This document shows, in pieces, positions 1 to 5,660 of a stretch of DNA of 5,660 nucleotides. Location of the stretch: contig CAMOHV010000106.1 of NCBI GenBank assembly GCA_946615275.1, forward strand, positions 1 through 5,660. The letters are read 5' to 3'. The DNA is from an uncultured Verrucomicrobiota bacterium (lineage in GTDB: Bacteria; Verrucomicrobiota; Kiritimatiellia; RFP12; UBA1067). The notes below the pieces were generated by a model that was given only the letters and a program-made list of their open reading frames with translations, had not been told where the DNA came from and did no database searches. The position numbers and the translations under genes were made by a program. Numbering within the stretch: position 1 is the first letter of the stretch; each line of letters begins with the position of its first letter.

Positions 1-3000
1 GAACTCCGCGCGGGCTCCGCGAACGCCACCGGCATCGTGGACGTGGCGGGAAGCGCGCTTCTGTCTGTCACCGGCGCGTTGAACGTGGCCACGATCGGCG
101 CAAACGCATGCGGAAGGGTCCGCGCGCGGGAGAACGGCGTAATCGAGGCGGCGGGCGAAGTGACCATCGGCTCCGGGTACTCGGGCGCCGACGGTGAGCT
201 GCGCCTCTCCGGCAATTCCAGGCTTTCGCTCACGGCCTACCTGACGGCCATGTCTGGCGGACGGTTCCTCTTGGAGGACGACGCCGTCGTCGACGCTCCA
301 AGCGCCACGTTCAGCCTCAACGGCACGAACGGCGTGATAGAATTCGCCGGCGGCACGGCCACGATCCATGCGTTCAACGTGTACGGAACCTCGGGGAAGG
401 AAGGGTTTTCGACGAACATCGTGCGCATTTCCGGCGGCAGGCATTTGGTGACGCAGAACCGCGAGGCGAACCATGTGCCGTTGACCATCGGCAACGGATC
501 CTCTCATTCCCTCCTGGAGATTACGGGCGGCGAGCTGACTGTGCAGCGCATCTTGCGCGTCGGATACGGGACGACCGGGACCGGTTCCGCCACGTTGCGC
601 ATGACGGGCGGGCGCCTTGCCATGCTGCAGGAGCATAACGGCTTATCGGCGGTCATCAACGTGTGCGATTCCAGCGCGTCTGTCGGACTGGTGGAGTTCC
701 TCGGAGGCACGATATCGGCGCAGACGCTGCGCGGATGGACAGGCTCGCAGGCGAAGGGCGGCAGCGGACGCGCGTCGCTTCTCGCCGACGGCGGAAAGCT
801 CGAGACGATGTCCACCACCTCTTGCATCATGCAGTATTTCGACGACGCAGTCCTCGGCCCCAGGGGCCTTGCGGTCGACACCTCTGCTCGCAACGCCACC
901 ATCGACCAGGCTTTCACCGACGCCCCCGGCGAGCGCGGCCTCTTCGTGAAAGGCGGCATCGGCACGCTCACGGTCTCGCGTTCCAGCGCGCACGCAGAGA
1001 CGGCCGTCGTGGGCGGAACGCTCCTCATGGGCTCGCAGGCGGTGACGCAGTTCGGGCGCTCGCTCGTCGTCACGAACGGCGCGACGCTCTCGCTCGCGGG
1101 CTCAGCCACTTCGCTCACAGCGGAAAGCCTTTCGCTTGGCAGCGATGGTTCCCGCGGCTTCCTCGCGTTCGATTCTGGAGACGTGGTGACTCTCACCGGC
1201 GACGATCCTCTTCATGTGGGGCAGGGCTTCCTTGGATGCGACGCGATTCGCGGCACCGTTGGAGCGTATGACGTGTTTCGCTTCACGGGAGAGGTGGACG
1301 CCGATGCGCTCGCGGCGGAACTCGCCAAGATACGCGTGCAGGGCGCCTTGAGCGATCTCACGTACGGCTTCTCGCTCGTGGACGTAGACGGGGCGAAGAT
1401 CGCGCGGATGTCCGTGGCGCAGCGCGTCGCCACGGCGGCGGCCTGGACCGGCGCCGAGAGCGGGGATTGGTCCGTGCCCGGCAACTGGCAGGGCGGCGCG
1501 CTTCCTGGCGTGGACGCGGACACTTCGTTCCCCGCCGACGCCGCCACCCGTGCGGTCGCGACCGCCGCCGACGCCGCCCTCTACGCGATGCGCATCGCGG
1601 GGGACTACACATTCGCGGGCTCCGGATCGTATGCCCCCTGCATAGTCGACCTGGCCTCCGGGGCGACGGCCGCTTTCTCCGCGCCCATTGTGCCGTCCGG
1701 CGCCGCCGCGTTCGCCGTGGGCGAAGGCGCGGCGCTCCGCATTGCGGCGCCGATCTCGTCGGCGAACGGCAGCATGTCGGCGGCAAAGGAGGGGTCGGGG
1801 CTTCTGGCGCTCTCCGCCGCGTCGCCGGAATGGAACGGCGACTGGCGCTTCTTAGGCGGCACGACGCGCCTTGAAGCGCCTGGCGCGCTCGGCGCGGCGT
1901 CCGATCCAACGGCCGTCGCCTCGTTCGGCCCCGCCACGATTTCCTTCACCAATGCGCCGGCGGAGTACACGCGCAGCTTCTGCGTGGACGCCGGCGCGTC
2001 GAAGGCGGCAGTGCTCGACGTAGGGGCGGACGCAACGCTTTCGGGCTCCTTCACGGCGAAGTCCGGCGGACTTCTGAAACGCGGCGAGGCCACCCTCACG
2101 CTGCACGCCGCAGGCGGCGTGCACGAGATAGAGGCTGATCCCGTAGGCGGAGGGGTCAACAGAGATCCATCCGGCGCGGTGTCCATCCCCGCGAGCGGCG
2201 ACTCGCCGGGCGTGAGCGGCCTCGGCGGGCTTACGGTGCTGGAAGGCGTCATGCGCCTCCAGGGGCGCGGCGCGGGCTCCACCGTCTACAAGCAGACCCA
2301 CCACATGCTGATCGGCTCCACCTACCCGGCCACCGTCAACGCCGAGCTTGAGGTCGCCAACTGCACTCTCAGGCAGGGTTCGGCCGGATACCATCTCGAT
2401 CTCGGCGGCACTGCGCCGGCGGCGACCGCCGCCACGCACCCGACACTGCGGGTCATAGACGGGGGCGAAGTCTCAGCCGACGGAATAAAGATCGCGAATC
2501 GCGGCCATGCGAGCGGATCGTCGCTTCCCGTGAGCGCCGTGATGTCCGCCACAAACGCCACCATAACGGCGTCCTACGCCTTCCTGCTCGGAACAGCGGG
2601 CGATGGAAATGTGACGGCGGTGCTGCGCGCCGGGGCGGGCGGCGTGATGCGGGTGACGAATACTTCCGGCACCGGCGGGCTCTTCTGGTATGGCGTCGTG
2701 GACGCCGAGATCGCCGACGGCGGGTGGCTTGGCCTCACATCCGTCAACAACAACGGGCTTTTCATGCAATACTACTCCCGCGGCGAGATGCGGTTCCTTC
2801 GCGGCGGCGCGCTTAAAGTCCCGAGGATATCCTCGAACTTTGACGCTCCGACATGGAATTCCACCATTGTCTTCAATGGCGGCGTGCTGGAGTTCATCGC
2901 CTCCAGGGAGTCTATCGTGAACGGGCCCGACAAGCGCACGATCCGCCTGGACGGCGAGGGCGTGGAGGCCGTCGTGGGCGAGAACATCTCGCACGTCCTC

Positions 3001-3600
3001 GAGATCCCCGTGAACGGCGAGGGCGCGTTCGCGAAGAGCGGCAAGGGCGAGCTCGTGCTTGGCGTGGGCAGGACGCTCACGGCGTCCGCCGCCGTCACGA
3101 ACGACTCCGGCATCCTCACGGCCAACTGGGCCGGCGAGACGCGCGTCAAGGAGGGAACGCTCACGATCGCCGCCGGCGCCGCGCGCGAAGATCTCGCGGT
3201 GAAGGTGGATGACGGCGGCGTACTGTCCATATCCGGCTCGCAGACGCTTGGCGCCGTCTCCGGCGGCGGCGCGGTGGCGGGCGTCGTCCCGGAAGGGGGG
3301 AGCGTGCCGTCGCTCTCGTGCACGATCTCCGTCCCGTGGGGCGAGGAGAGCCCGGAGTATCCGACGTTCGAGAACATCGCGCTCGACGCGGTGAAGGTCG
3401 ATTTCAACGCGCCTGCGGGCGAGACGTACAAGACCGGCGACCGCATCGCCGTGGCGCGCCTCGGCGAAGGCGCGGCGACGAACCTAAGGACGTGGAAGGC
3501 GGCAAACGCGGGCGGGCTGGTGACGGCGGAATTCTCGCTTGACGGCGATGTGGTGTACGCCAGGATGTCCGTCCGCGGAATGTACTTGTTCTTCAAGTGA
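1..3600 (+). CDS. Giant exported beta-helix protein, autotransporter-associated beta-strand-repeat type (5' partial)
   Basis: The frame is open from base 1 to a TGA at 3598-3600, giving 1199 visible residues, numbered here from codon 1 of the window. The true start is upstream: the first in-window start codon (GTG at 37) has no ribosome site or signal peptide and lies inside repeat sequence. The protein is rich in Gly, Ala, Ser, Thr and Val and poor in Lys, as expected for a right-handed beta-helix exported to the cell surface. Visible parts: GG repeats at 84-236; a capping segment ending FSL...ARMSV at 457-472; a W-T-G-x4-D-W...N-W motif at 482-496; two glycine-rich strand repeats resembling the autotransporter-associated family at about 596-635 and 1010-1060; a second GG series at 820-961; and a terminal FSL...ARMSV segment at 1178-1191 followed by a hydrophobic end, MYLFFK. 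I see no beta-barrel translocator, PEP-CTERM or LPXTG signal. Ligand and function (adhesin, structural surface protein) are unknown. Confidence 0.85.
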   Translation, partial: ELRAGSANATGIVDVAGSALLSVTGALNVATIGANACGRVRARENGVIEAAGEVTIGSGYSGADGELRLSGNSRLSLTAYLTAMSGGRFLLEDDAVVDAPSATFSLNGTNGVIEFAGGTATIHAFNVYGTSGKEGFSTNIVRISGGRHLVTQNREANHVPLTIGNGSSHSLLEITGGELTVQRILRVGYGTTGTGSATLRMTGGRLAMLQEHNGLSAVINVCDSSASVGLVEFLGGTISAQTLRGWTGSQAKGGSGRASLLADGGKLETMSTTSCIMQYFDDAVLGPRGLAVDTSARNATIDQAFTDAPGERGLFVKGGIGTLTVSRSSAHAETAVVGGTLLMGSQAVTQFGRSLVVTNGATLSLAGSATSLTAESLSLGSDGSRGFLAFDSGDVVTLTGDDPLHVGQGFLGCDAIRGTVGAYDVFRFTGEVDADALAAELAKIRVQGALSDLTYGFSLVDVDGAKIARMSVAQRVATAAAWTGAESGDWSVPGNWQGGALPGVDADTSFPADAATRAVATAADAALYAMRIAGDYTFAGSGSYAPCIVDLASGATAAFSAPIVPSGAAAFAVGEGAALRIAAPISSANGSMSAAKEGSGLLALSAASPEWNGDWRFLGGTTRLEAPGALGAASDPTAVASFGPATISFTNAPAEYTRSFCVDAGASKAAVLDVGADATLSGSFTAKSGGLLKRGEATLTLHAAGGVHEIEADPVGGGVNRDPSGAVSIPASGDSPGVSGLGGLTVLEGVMRLQGRGAGSTVYKQTHHMLIGSTYPATVNAELEVANCTLRQGSAGYHLDLGGTAPAATAATHPTLRVIDGGEVSADGIKIANRGHASGSSLPVSAVMSATNATITASYAFLLGTAGDGNVTAVLRAGAGGVMRVTNTSGTGGLFWYGVVDAEIADGGWLGLTSVNNNGLFMQYYSRGEMRFLRGGALKVPRISSNFDAPTWNSTIVFNGGVLEFIASRESIVNGPDKRTIRLDGEGVEAVVGENISHVLEIPVNGEGAFAKSGKGELVLGVGRTLTASAAVTNDSGILTANWAGETRVKEGTLTIAAGAAREDLAVKVDDGGVLSISGSQTLGAVSGGGAVAGVVPEGGSVPSLSCTISVPWGEESPEYPTFENIALDAVKVDFNAPAGETYKTGDRIAVARLGEGAATNLRTWKAANAGGLVTAEFSLDGDVVYARMSVRGMYLFFK
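250..708 (+). repeat. First protein-level GG repeat series (six copies, about 30 residues each)
   Basis: Inside the large beta-helix gene the motif hydrophobic-(S/T/A/L)-G-G recurs as MSGG (residues 84-87), FAGG (115-118), ISGG (143-146), ITGG (174-177), MTGG (201-204) and FLGG (233-236). Spacing of successive GG pairs is 31, 28, 31, 27 and 32 residues. Each GG is followed by alternating hydrophobic residues (for example GELTV, GRLAM), the pattern of a strand and turn in a parallel beta-helix coil. The DNA copies have diverged, so this is a structural repeat rather than a recent tandem duplication. Confidence 0.7.
2458..2883 (+). repeat. Second protein-level GG repeat series (about 25-30 residues each)
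   Basis: A second run of the same type lies in the C-terminal half of the large protein: GG pairs at residues 821-822, 880-881, 907-908, 935-936 and 960-961, with a degenerate copy (TNATI) near 852 where the series predicts one. Spacings are about 30, 28, 27, 28 and 25 residues. It mirrors the first series and supports two passenger units in one polypeptide. Confidence 0.55.
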
Positions 3601-3611
3601 GGCCGGGCCTC
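3599..3611 (+). terminator. Small GC-rich hairpin at the stop codon of the beta-helix gene (possible weak terminator)
   Basis: GAGGC (3599-3603) pairs with GCCTC (3607-3611) around a CGG loop, overlapping the TGA of the large gene. The stem is only five base pairs and no T-run follows, so it is not a canonical intrinsic terminator. It is listed because it is the only stem-loop I found in the gap that could separate the large gene from the lipoprotein genes. Confidence 0.2.
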
Positions 3612-3630
3612 GGAGAGCTGCGGGGAGCTG
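3611..3630 (+). repeat. 10-bp tandem direct repeat after the beta-helix gene
   Basis: CGGAGAGCTG (3611-3620) is followed directly by CGGGGAGCTG (3621-3630), a tandem pair differing at one base. It lies between the stop codon of the large gene and the purine-rich ribosome-site-like stretch at 3636-3644. It may be replication slippage. No function is evident. Confidence 0.6.
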
Positions 3631-3649
3631 CAGAGAAAAGGAAGTGGAA

Positions 3650-3757
3650 ATGAAGATTGGCGCAGGGAAACTTGTCGGCGCGGCGATATGGCTTTGACCC
3701 AAGCCGAACATGGTGCCGGTGAACTACGCGCTTCTCTACGGTGTAAGGCGAGGGTAG
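3650..3757 (+). pseudogene. Possible relic of a lipoprotein-like gene start, interrupted by TGA
   Basis: An ATG at 3650 follows a good purine-rich ribosome site (AAAAGGAAG, 3636-3644) and encodes only 15 residues, MKIGAGKLVGAAIWL, before TGA at 3695-3697. The same frame then continues for 19 codons (including PNMVPVNYALLYGVRR) to TAG at 3755-3757. The 15-mer has the basic-then-hydrophobic layout of a signal peptide. Its MKIGA start repeats residues 6-10 of the lipoprotein encoded just downstream: 12 of 14 bases match between 3650-3663 and 3818-3831. The leader before the ATG also resembles the one before 3803. This fits a decayed copy of a neighbouring gene start. A short leader peptide or chance are alternatives. 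Confidence is low because so little remains. Confidence 0.3.
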
Positions 3758-3790
3758 CTCATTGAGGATGAAGGCGATTTGTCCCCAAAA

Positions 3791-3795
3791 AGGAA
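3791..3795 (+). promoter_or_regulatory. Ribosome binding site of the first lipoprotein gene
   Basis: AGGAA, within a run of purines, ends 7 bases before the ATG at 3803. It favours that ATG over the in-frame TTG at 3779, which has no comparable site and would add eight mostly charged residues ahead of the signal peptide. Confidence 0.6.
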
Positions 3796-3802
3796 ACGAA
3801 AA

Positions 3803-4261
3803 ATGAAGAGAATGATTATGAAGATCGGAGCGGCGGCGCTCATCGCCTCGGCGGCGGGCTGCGCGTCGATCACATACTCCACACCCGGGAAAATGGACAA
3901 CACCGCGGTGAAGGGAGTGAATGGCGTGGAAGGCGCCCAGCTCGTGATGATAGACACGTCCGGGTACTACATGTTCTGGACGATCCCGCTTGTGTCGGGC
4001 GATCTCCGGTGGAACGACGAGAAGAAGTCCATCGAGGGGGGCACGTCCTTCTTCAAGGACCAGGTCGGGCTCGGCGAGCTTCAGAGCGCGCTGCTGAAGA
4101 TCGCCGAAAGCCGTGACTGCGATCTCGCCGAGGTCTATTACAGCGACTCCGACACCACATACGCCGGCGTCAGCTACGGCGGGGCGATCGGCACGTGCTT
4201 CGGTTCGTCGCAGATGTGCGTCTCCGCGCTTCTCGTGCCGCGCAGGACGTCCGCAAAGTGA
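3803..4261 (+). CDS. Small predicted lipoprotein A with FWxIPL core (family not recognised)
   Basis: This encodes 152 residues from the ATG at 3803, chosen for its ribosome site and for the signal peptide it gives. The N-terminus is typical of a lipoprotein: basic start (MKRMIMK), hydrophobic stretch 8-18, then lipobox A-A-G-C with the lipidated cysteine at position 20. Ala rather than Leu at -3 is acceptable but not ideal. The mature protein, about 133 residues, should be membrane-anchored facing the periplasm or outer surface. Marked features are GYYMFWTIPLVSG at 54-66, an FFKD segment at 83-86, a helical-looking stretch at 88-103, and DSD at 115-117. Cysteines 106, 132 and 139 are also present. 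The gene starts 202 bases after the beta-helix gene and ends 14 bases before lipoprotein gene B, with which it shares the core motifs, so the two are probably paralogs in one operon. No enzymatic motif is visible and I assign no function. Confidence 0.85.
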   Translation: MKRMIMKIGAAALIASAAGCASITYSTPGKMDNTAVKGVNGVEGAQLVMIDTSGYYMFWTIPLVSGDLRWNDEKKSIEGGTSFFKDQVGLGELQSALLKIAESRDCDLAEVYYSDSDTTYAGVSYGGAIGTCFGSSQMCVSALLVPRRTSAK

Positions 4262-4264
4262 ATG

Positions 4265-4269
4265 GGAGG
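4265..4269 (+). promoter_or_regulatory. Strong ribosome binding site of the second lipoprotein gene
   Basis: GGAGG, inside GGGAGGTGG, lies 6 bases before the ATG at 4276. It decides the start: the same frame is open from an ATG at 4195, but that codon lies inside lipoprotein gene A, lacks such a site, and would bury the lipoprotein signal 27 residues in. Confidence 0.75.
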
Positions 4270-4275
4270 TGGAAT

Positions 4276-4716
4276 ATGAACACAGGCATGAAGTCCTTTG
4301 TGACCGCGGCACTGGCCGCCCTTATGTTCGCGGGATGCAGCTCGTACTCCGAGATTGCCCGCTGGGAGTCCGACATCCCGATCAACGACGGAGAGGTTCC
4401 GCTGGCCTCGTTCGTGACTCAGAACTTCTCCTATCAGCTTTTTTGGTGCATACCGCTCTGCACGGGCCTGCCGTGGACGGAGGGGACCGAGGAGGTCGTG
4501 GACGAATTCAACGTGCGGTTCTTCTCTGACGAGGCGACGCTCGACAACAACCTCGCATCGCTTAATCACGCGCTCGATGTTGTCGGATCGCGCCGCATCT
4601 CGCAGTTGAGGTCGTGCGAGGACAACAGTTCCATGTGGAGCCTGTTCTTCGTGAACCGCCACGAGGTTCGCACCCAGTGCCTCATCCTCAAGCCGGAAGC
4701 GCCGAAGGCGAAGTAG
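4276..4716 (+). CDS. Small predicted lipoprotein B, probable diverged paralog of A
   Basis: This encodes 146 residues from the ATG at 4276 to TAG at 4714-4716. It has a short N-region (MNTGMK), a hydrophobic segment at 8-19 and lipobox F-A-G-C with the lipidated cysteine at 21, so it is a predicted membrane-anchored lipoprotein. The mature part repeats the layout of lipoprotein A: YQLFWCIPLCTG at 53-64 matches YYMFWTIPLVSG, and FFSD at 82-85 matches FFKD. The motif-to-motif distance is nearly the same (26 against 25 residues), followed by a similar helical stretch and a C-terminal hydrophobic strand around Cys135. Extra cysteines at 58 and 62 within the core are not shared with A. Overall identity outside the motifs is low, so the duplication is old or the pair was joined after divergence. 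It lies 14 bases after A and 40 bases before apbE, likely in the same operon. Function is unknown. Confidence 0.83.
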   Translation: MNTGMKSFVTAALAALMFAGCSSYSEIARWESDIPINDGEVPLASFVTQNFSYQLFWCIPLCTGLPWTEGTEEVVDEFNVRFFSDEATLDNNLASLNHALDVVGSRRISQLRSCEDNSSMWSLFFVNRHEVRTQCLILKPEAPKAK

Positions 4717-4756
4717 GAATTTCCGCATTCCATCTGTCCGTGTGGAGCAGGATCAA

Positions 4757-5660
4757 ATGGTGGCAAGTGGCTCGCATAAGGCCATGGACACCGAGTTCAG
4801 GGTGTCCATCGTCGTGGGCTCCGACGGCGAAAGGACGTTCGCTGAGTCCGCGATTGCCGCCGTTTTCGAGCGGATCGACTCACTTGAGCGCCTCCTGACG
4901 CGCTTCGAGGACACCAGCGACGTCGCGATGATCCGCGCGCTCGCCCCGGGCGAGGTGGCGCAGGTGGCGCGCGAGACGATGGATCTGCTCGTCCGCTCTG
5001 CCGAGGTGTGCGCCGCCACGCGCGGCGCGTTCGACCCCACCGTGGGCCCGGTCATGGACGCCCTGCGCGCGCCGCGCCGGCCCGACGCCGCCCCGTGCGC
5101 GGACTGGGACCGGCTCGCGGGCGACTCCCGCGCCGACGCCTTTGCGCGCGGCGGCATGCAGCGCCTCGTCCTGGACGTCGAGAACCTTCGCGTCTCGGTG
5201 ACGCCTGACCGCCTCGGCCGCGCGACGCCCCTGGAGCTCGACTTCGGCGGCATCGGCAAGGGCTACGCGCTCGATGTCTGCGCAGCGATGCTGAAGGAGG
5301 AGCCGTTCTCCATGACGCGCTTCATGCTAGACGCCGGCACATCCACAGTGCTTGCCTGCGGGAGCGCGTGGAAAATCGGCGTTGGCGGCGAGTTCAAGGG
5401 GCGCACGCGTCGCGACACGGTCGTCGCGCTCACGGACGGCGCTCTTTCCGGGAGCGGCTTCGACATCCAGGGGCAGCACGTCGTGGACGTCCGCAGAAGG
5501 GGAGCCGCTTCGCGCTGGGCGGCGGCCTGGGCTAGGGCGAAGTCGGCCGCGGTGGCGGACGCACTCTCCACGGCGGCGCTCGCCATGACCGCCGCCGAGC
5601 TGAAGGCGGCCGTGGCCGATCTTGGCGCGGAGGTGATAGTCGCGCGGCGCCAGCCGCGCG
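4757..5660 (+). CDS. apbE: FAD:protein FMN transferase, ApbE family (3' partial)
   Basis: ApbE enzymes use FAD and Mg2+ to attach FMN covalently to a Thr or Ser of target proteins such as Rnf/Nqr subunits and FMN-binding-domain reductases. The reading frame stays open to the window end (301 complete codons), close to the usual family length, so only a short C-terminal piece should be missing. Recognisable landmarks are MDTEF at 10-14 (in place of the common MGT), LERLLTRFEDTSDV at about 39-52, AFDPTVGP at 91-98, the core DFGGIGKGYALD at 162-173, LDAGTSTV near 195-202, LSGSG near 231-235, and ADALST at 267-272, where D268 and T272 are the expected Mg2+ ligands. The usual H-x-x-D-P-R-x-G is altered here to HVVDVRRRG (241-249). 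There is no signal peptide or lipobox, so a cytoplasmic location is inferred. The start at 4757 has GGAG/AGGA upstream; ATG 4784 is a possible alternative. No flavin acceptor gene is in view. Confidence 0.92.
   Translation, partial: MVASGSHKAMDTEFRVSIVVGSDGERTFAESAIAAVFERIDSLERLLTRFEDTSDVAMIRALAPGEVAQVARETMDLLVRSAEVCAATRGAFDPTVGPVMDALRAPRRPDAAPCADWDRLAGDSRADAFARGGMQRLVLDVENLRVSVTPDRLGRATPLELDFGGIGKGYALDVCAAMLKEEPFSMTRFMLDAGTSTVLACGSAWKIGVGGEFKGRTRRDTVVALTDGALSGSGFDIQGQHVVDVRRRGAASRWAAAWARAKSAAVADALSTAALAMTAAELKAAVADLGAEVIVARRQPR
4784..4809 (+). repeat. Perfect 9-bp inverted repeat in the first codons of apbE
   Basis: ATGGACACC (4784-4792) and GGTGTCCAT (4801-4809) are exact reverse complements separated by 8 bases. 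In the transcript they would form a hairpin starting 27 bases into apbE, and the left arm begins with the alternative in-frame ATG at 4784. No T-run follows, so it is not a terminator. It could affect translation initiation or be a protein-binding palindrome; a chance match within codons is also possible. Confidence 0.6.

Noticed and set aside
663..1271. Overlapping + strand frame of 202 codons inside the beta-helix gene
   Set aside because: Translation is Arg/His-rich and lacks any fold pattern, typical of an off-frame reading of GC-rich DNA. The overlapping frame is clearly the real one.
2772..3596. Long antisense open frame (274 codons) opposite the beta-helix gene, with others such as 1605-2282 and 504-1196
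   Set aside because: These are mirror frames of a GC-rich coding sequence; they are Ser/Pro/Ala-rich low-complexity translations with no recognisable domain, while the + frame gives coherent repeats over the whole length.
3694..3740. Possible promoter with TTGACC at 3694 as a -35 box
   Set aside because: No acceptable -10 hexamer lies 16-18 bases downstream, so the match is probably chance.
3688..3765. 25-codon ORF starting ATG 3688 in the gap
   Set aside because: No ribosome site, no signal-peptide or domain character, and it is out of frame with the more plausible relic at 3650.
3950..3973. D-T-S-G in lipoprotein A as a possible ApbE flavinylation site
   Set aside because: The acceptor motif needs A-(S/T) after S-G; here S-G is followed by Y-Y, and the stretch is part of the conserved FWxIPL core shared with a paralog lacking it.
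4716..4731. GGAAT/ATTCC inverted repeat after lipoprotein gene B as a terminator
   Set aside because: Only a five-base A/T-containing stem with a six-base loop and no T-run. The close spacing to apbE argues for continued transcription.

Overview
The window is GC-rich and looks like a chromosomal segment of an uncultured member of the Verrucomicrobiota/PVC group, most plausibly a gut-type Kiritimatiellae relative. That placement is an inference. It rests on a giant Gly/Ala-rich beta-helix surface protein with 'W-T-G...W...N-W' and 'GG-x-L' repeats, on small lipoproteins with an FWxIPL core, and on a leaderless ApbE, together with the base composition. No rRNA or phylogenetic marker is present, so the assignment is soft. 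All convincing genes are on the + strand.

Layout. (1) Bases 1-3600: the 3' part (1199 codons) of a very large exported beta-helix protein of the autotransporter-associated beta-strand-repeat type; its start lies upstream of the window. It appears to consist of two successive passenger units. Each has 'GG' repeats about 27-32 residues apart, and each ends in a similar short motif (FSL...ARMSV). (2) Bases 3601-3802: a roughly 200-base gap with a small GC-rich hairpin, a 10-bp tandem repeat and a possible relic of a lipoprotein gene start, interrupted by TGA. (3) Bases 3803-4716: two consecutive small lipoprotein genes, 14 bases apart, that look like diverged tandem paralogs of a family I cannot name. 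(4) Bases 4757-5660: an apbE gene (FAD:protein FMN transferase) running off the right end, with no signal peptide and with a perfect 9-bp inverted repeat in its first codons.

How the genes may work together. The two lipoproteins and apbE are close enough (14 and 40 bases) to be one transcription unit, but no flavin-acceptor protein is visible, so a functional link between the lipoproteins and flavinylation is not shown. The beta-helix gene is probably transcribed separately. The points most worth pursuing are the two-unit architecture and unassigned C-terminus of the large protein, the paired FWxIPL lipoproteins, and the hairpin at the start of apbE. I see no RNA gene, CRISPR array or insertion sequence. 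No known defence or mobile system is evident.
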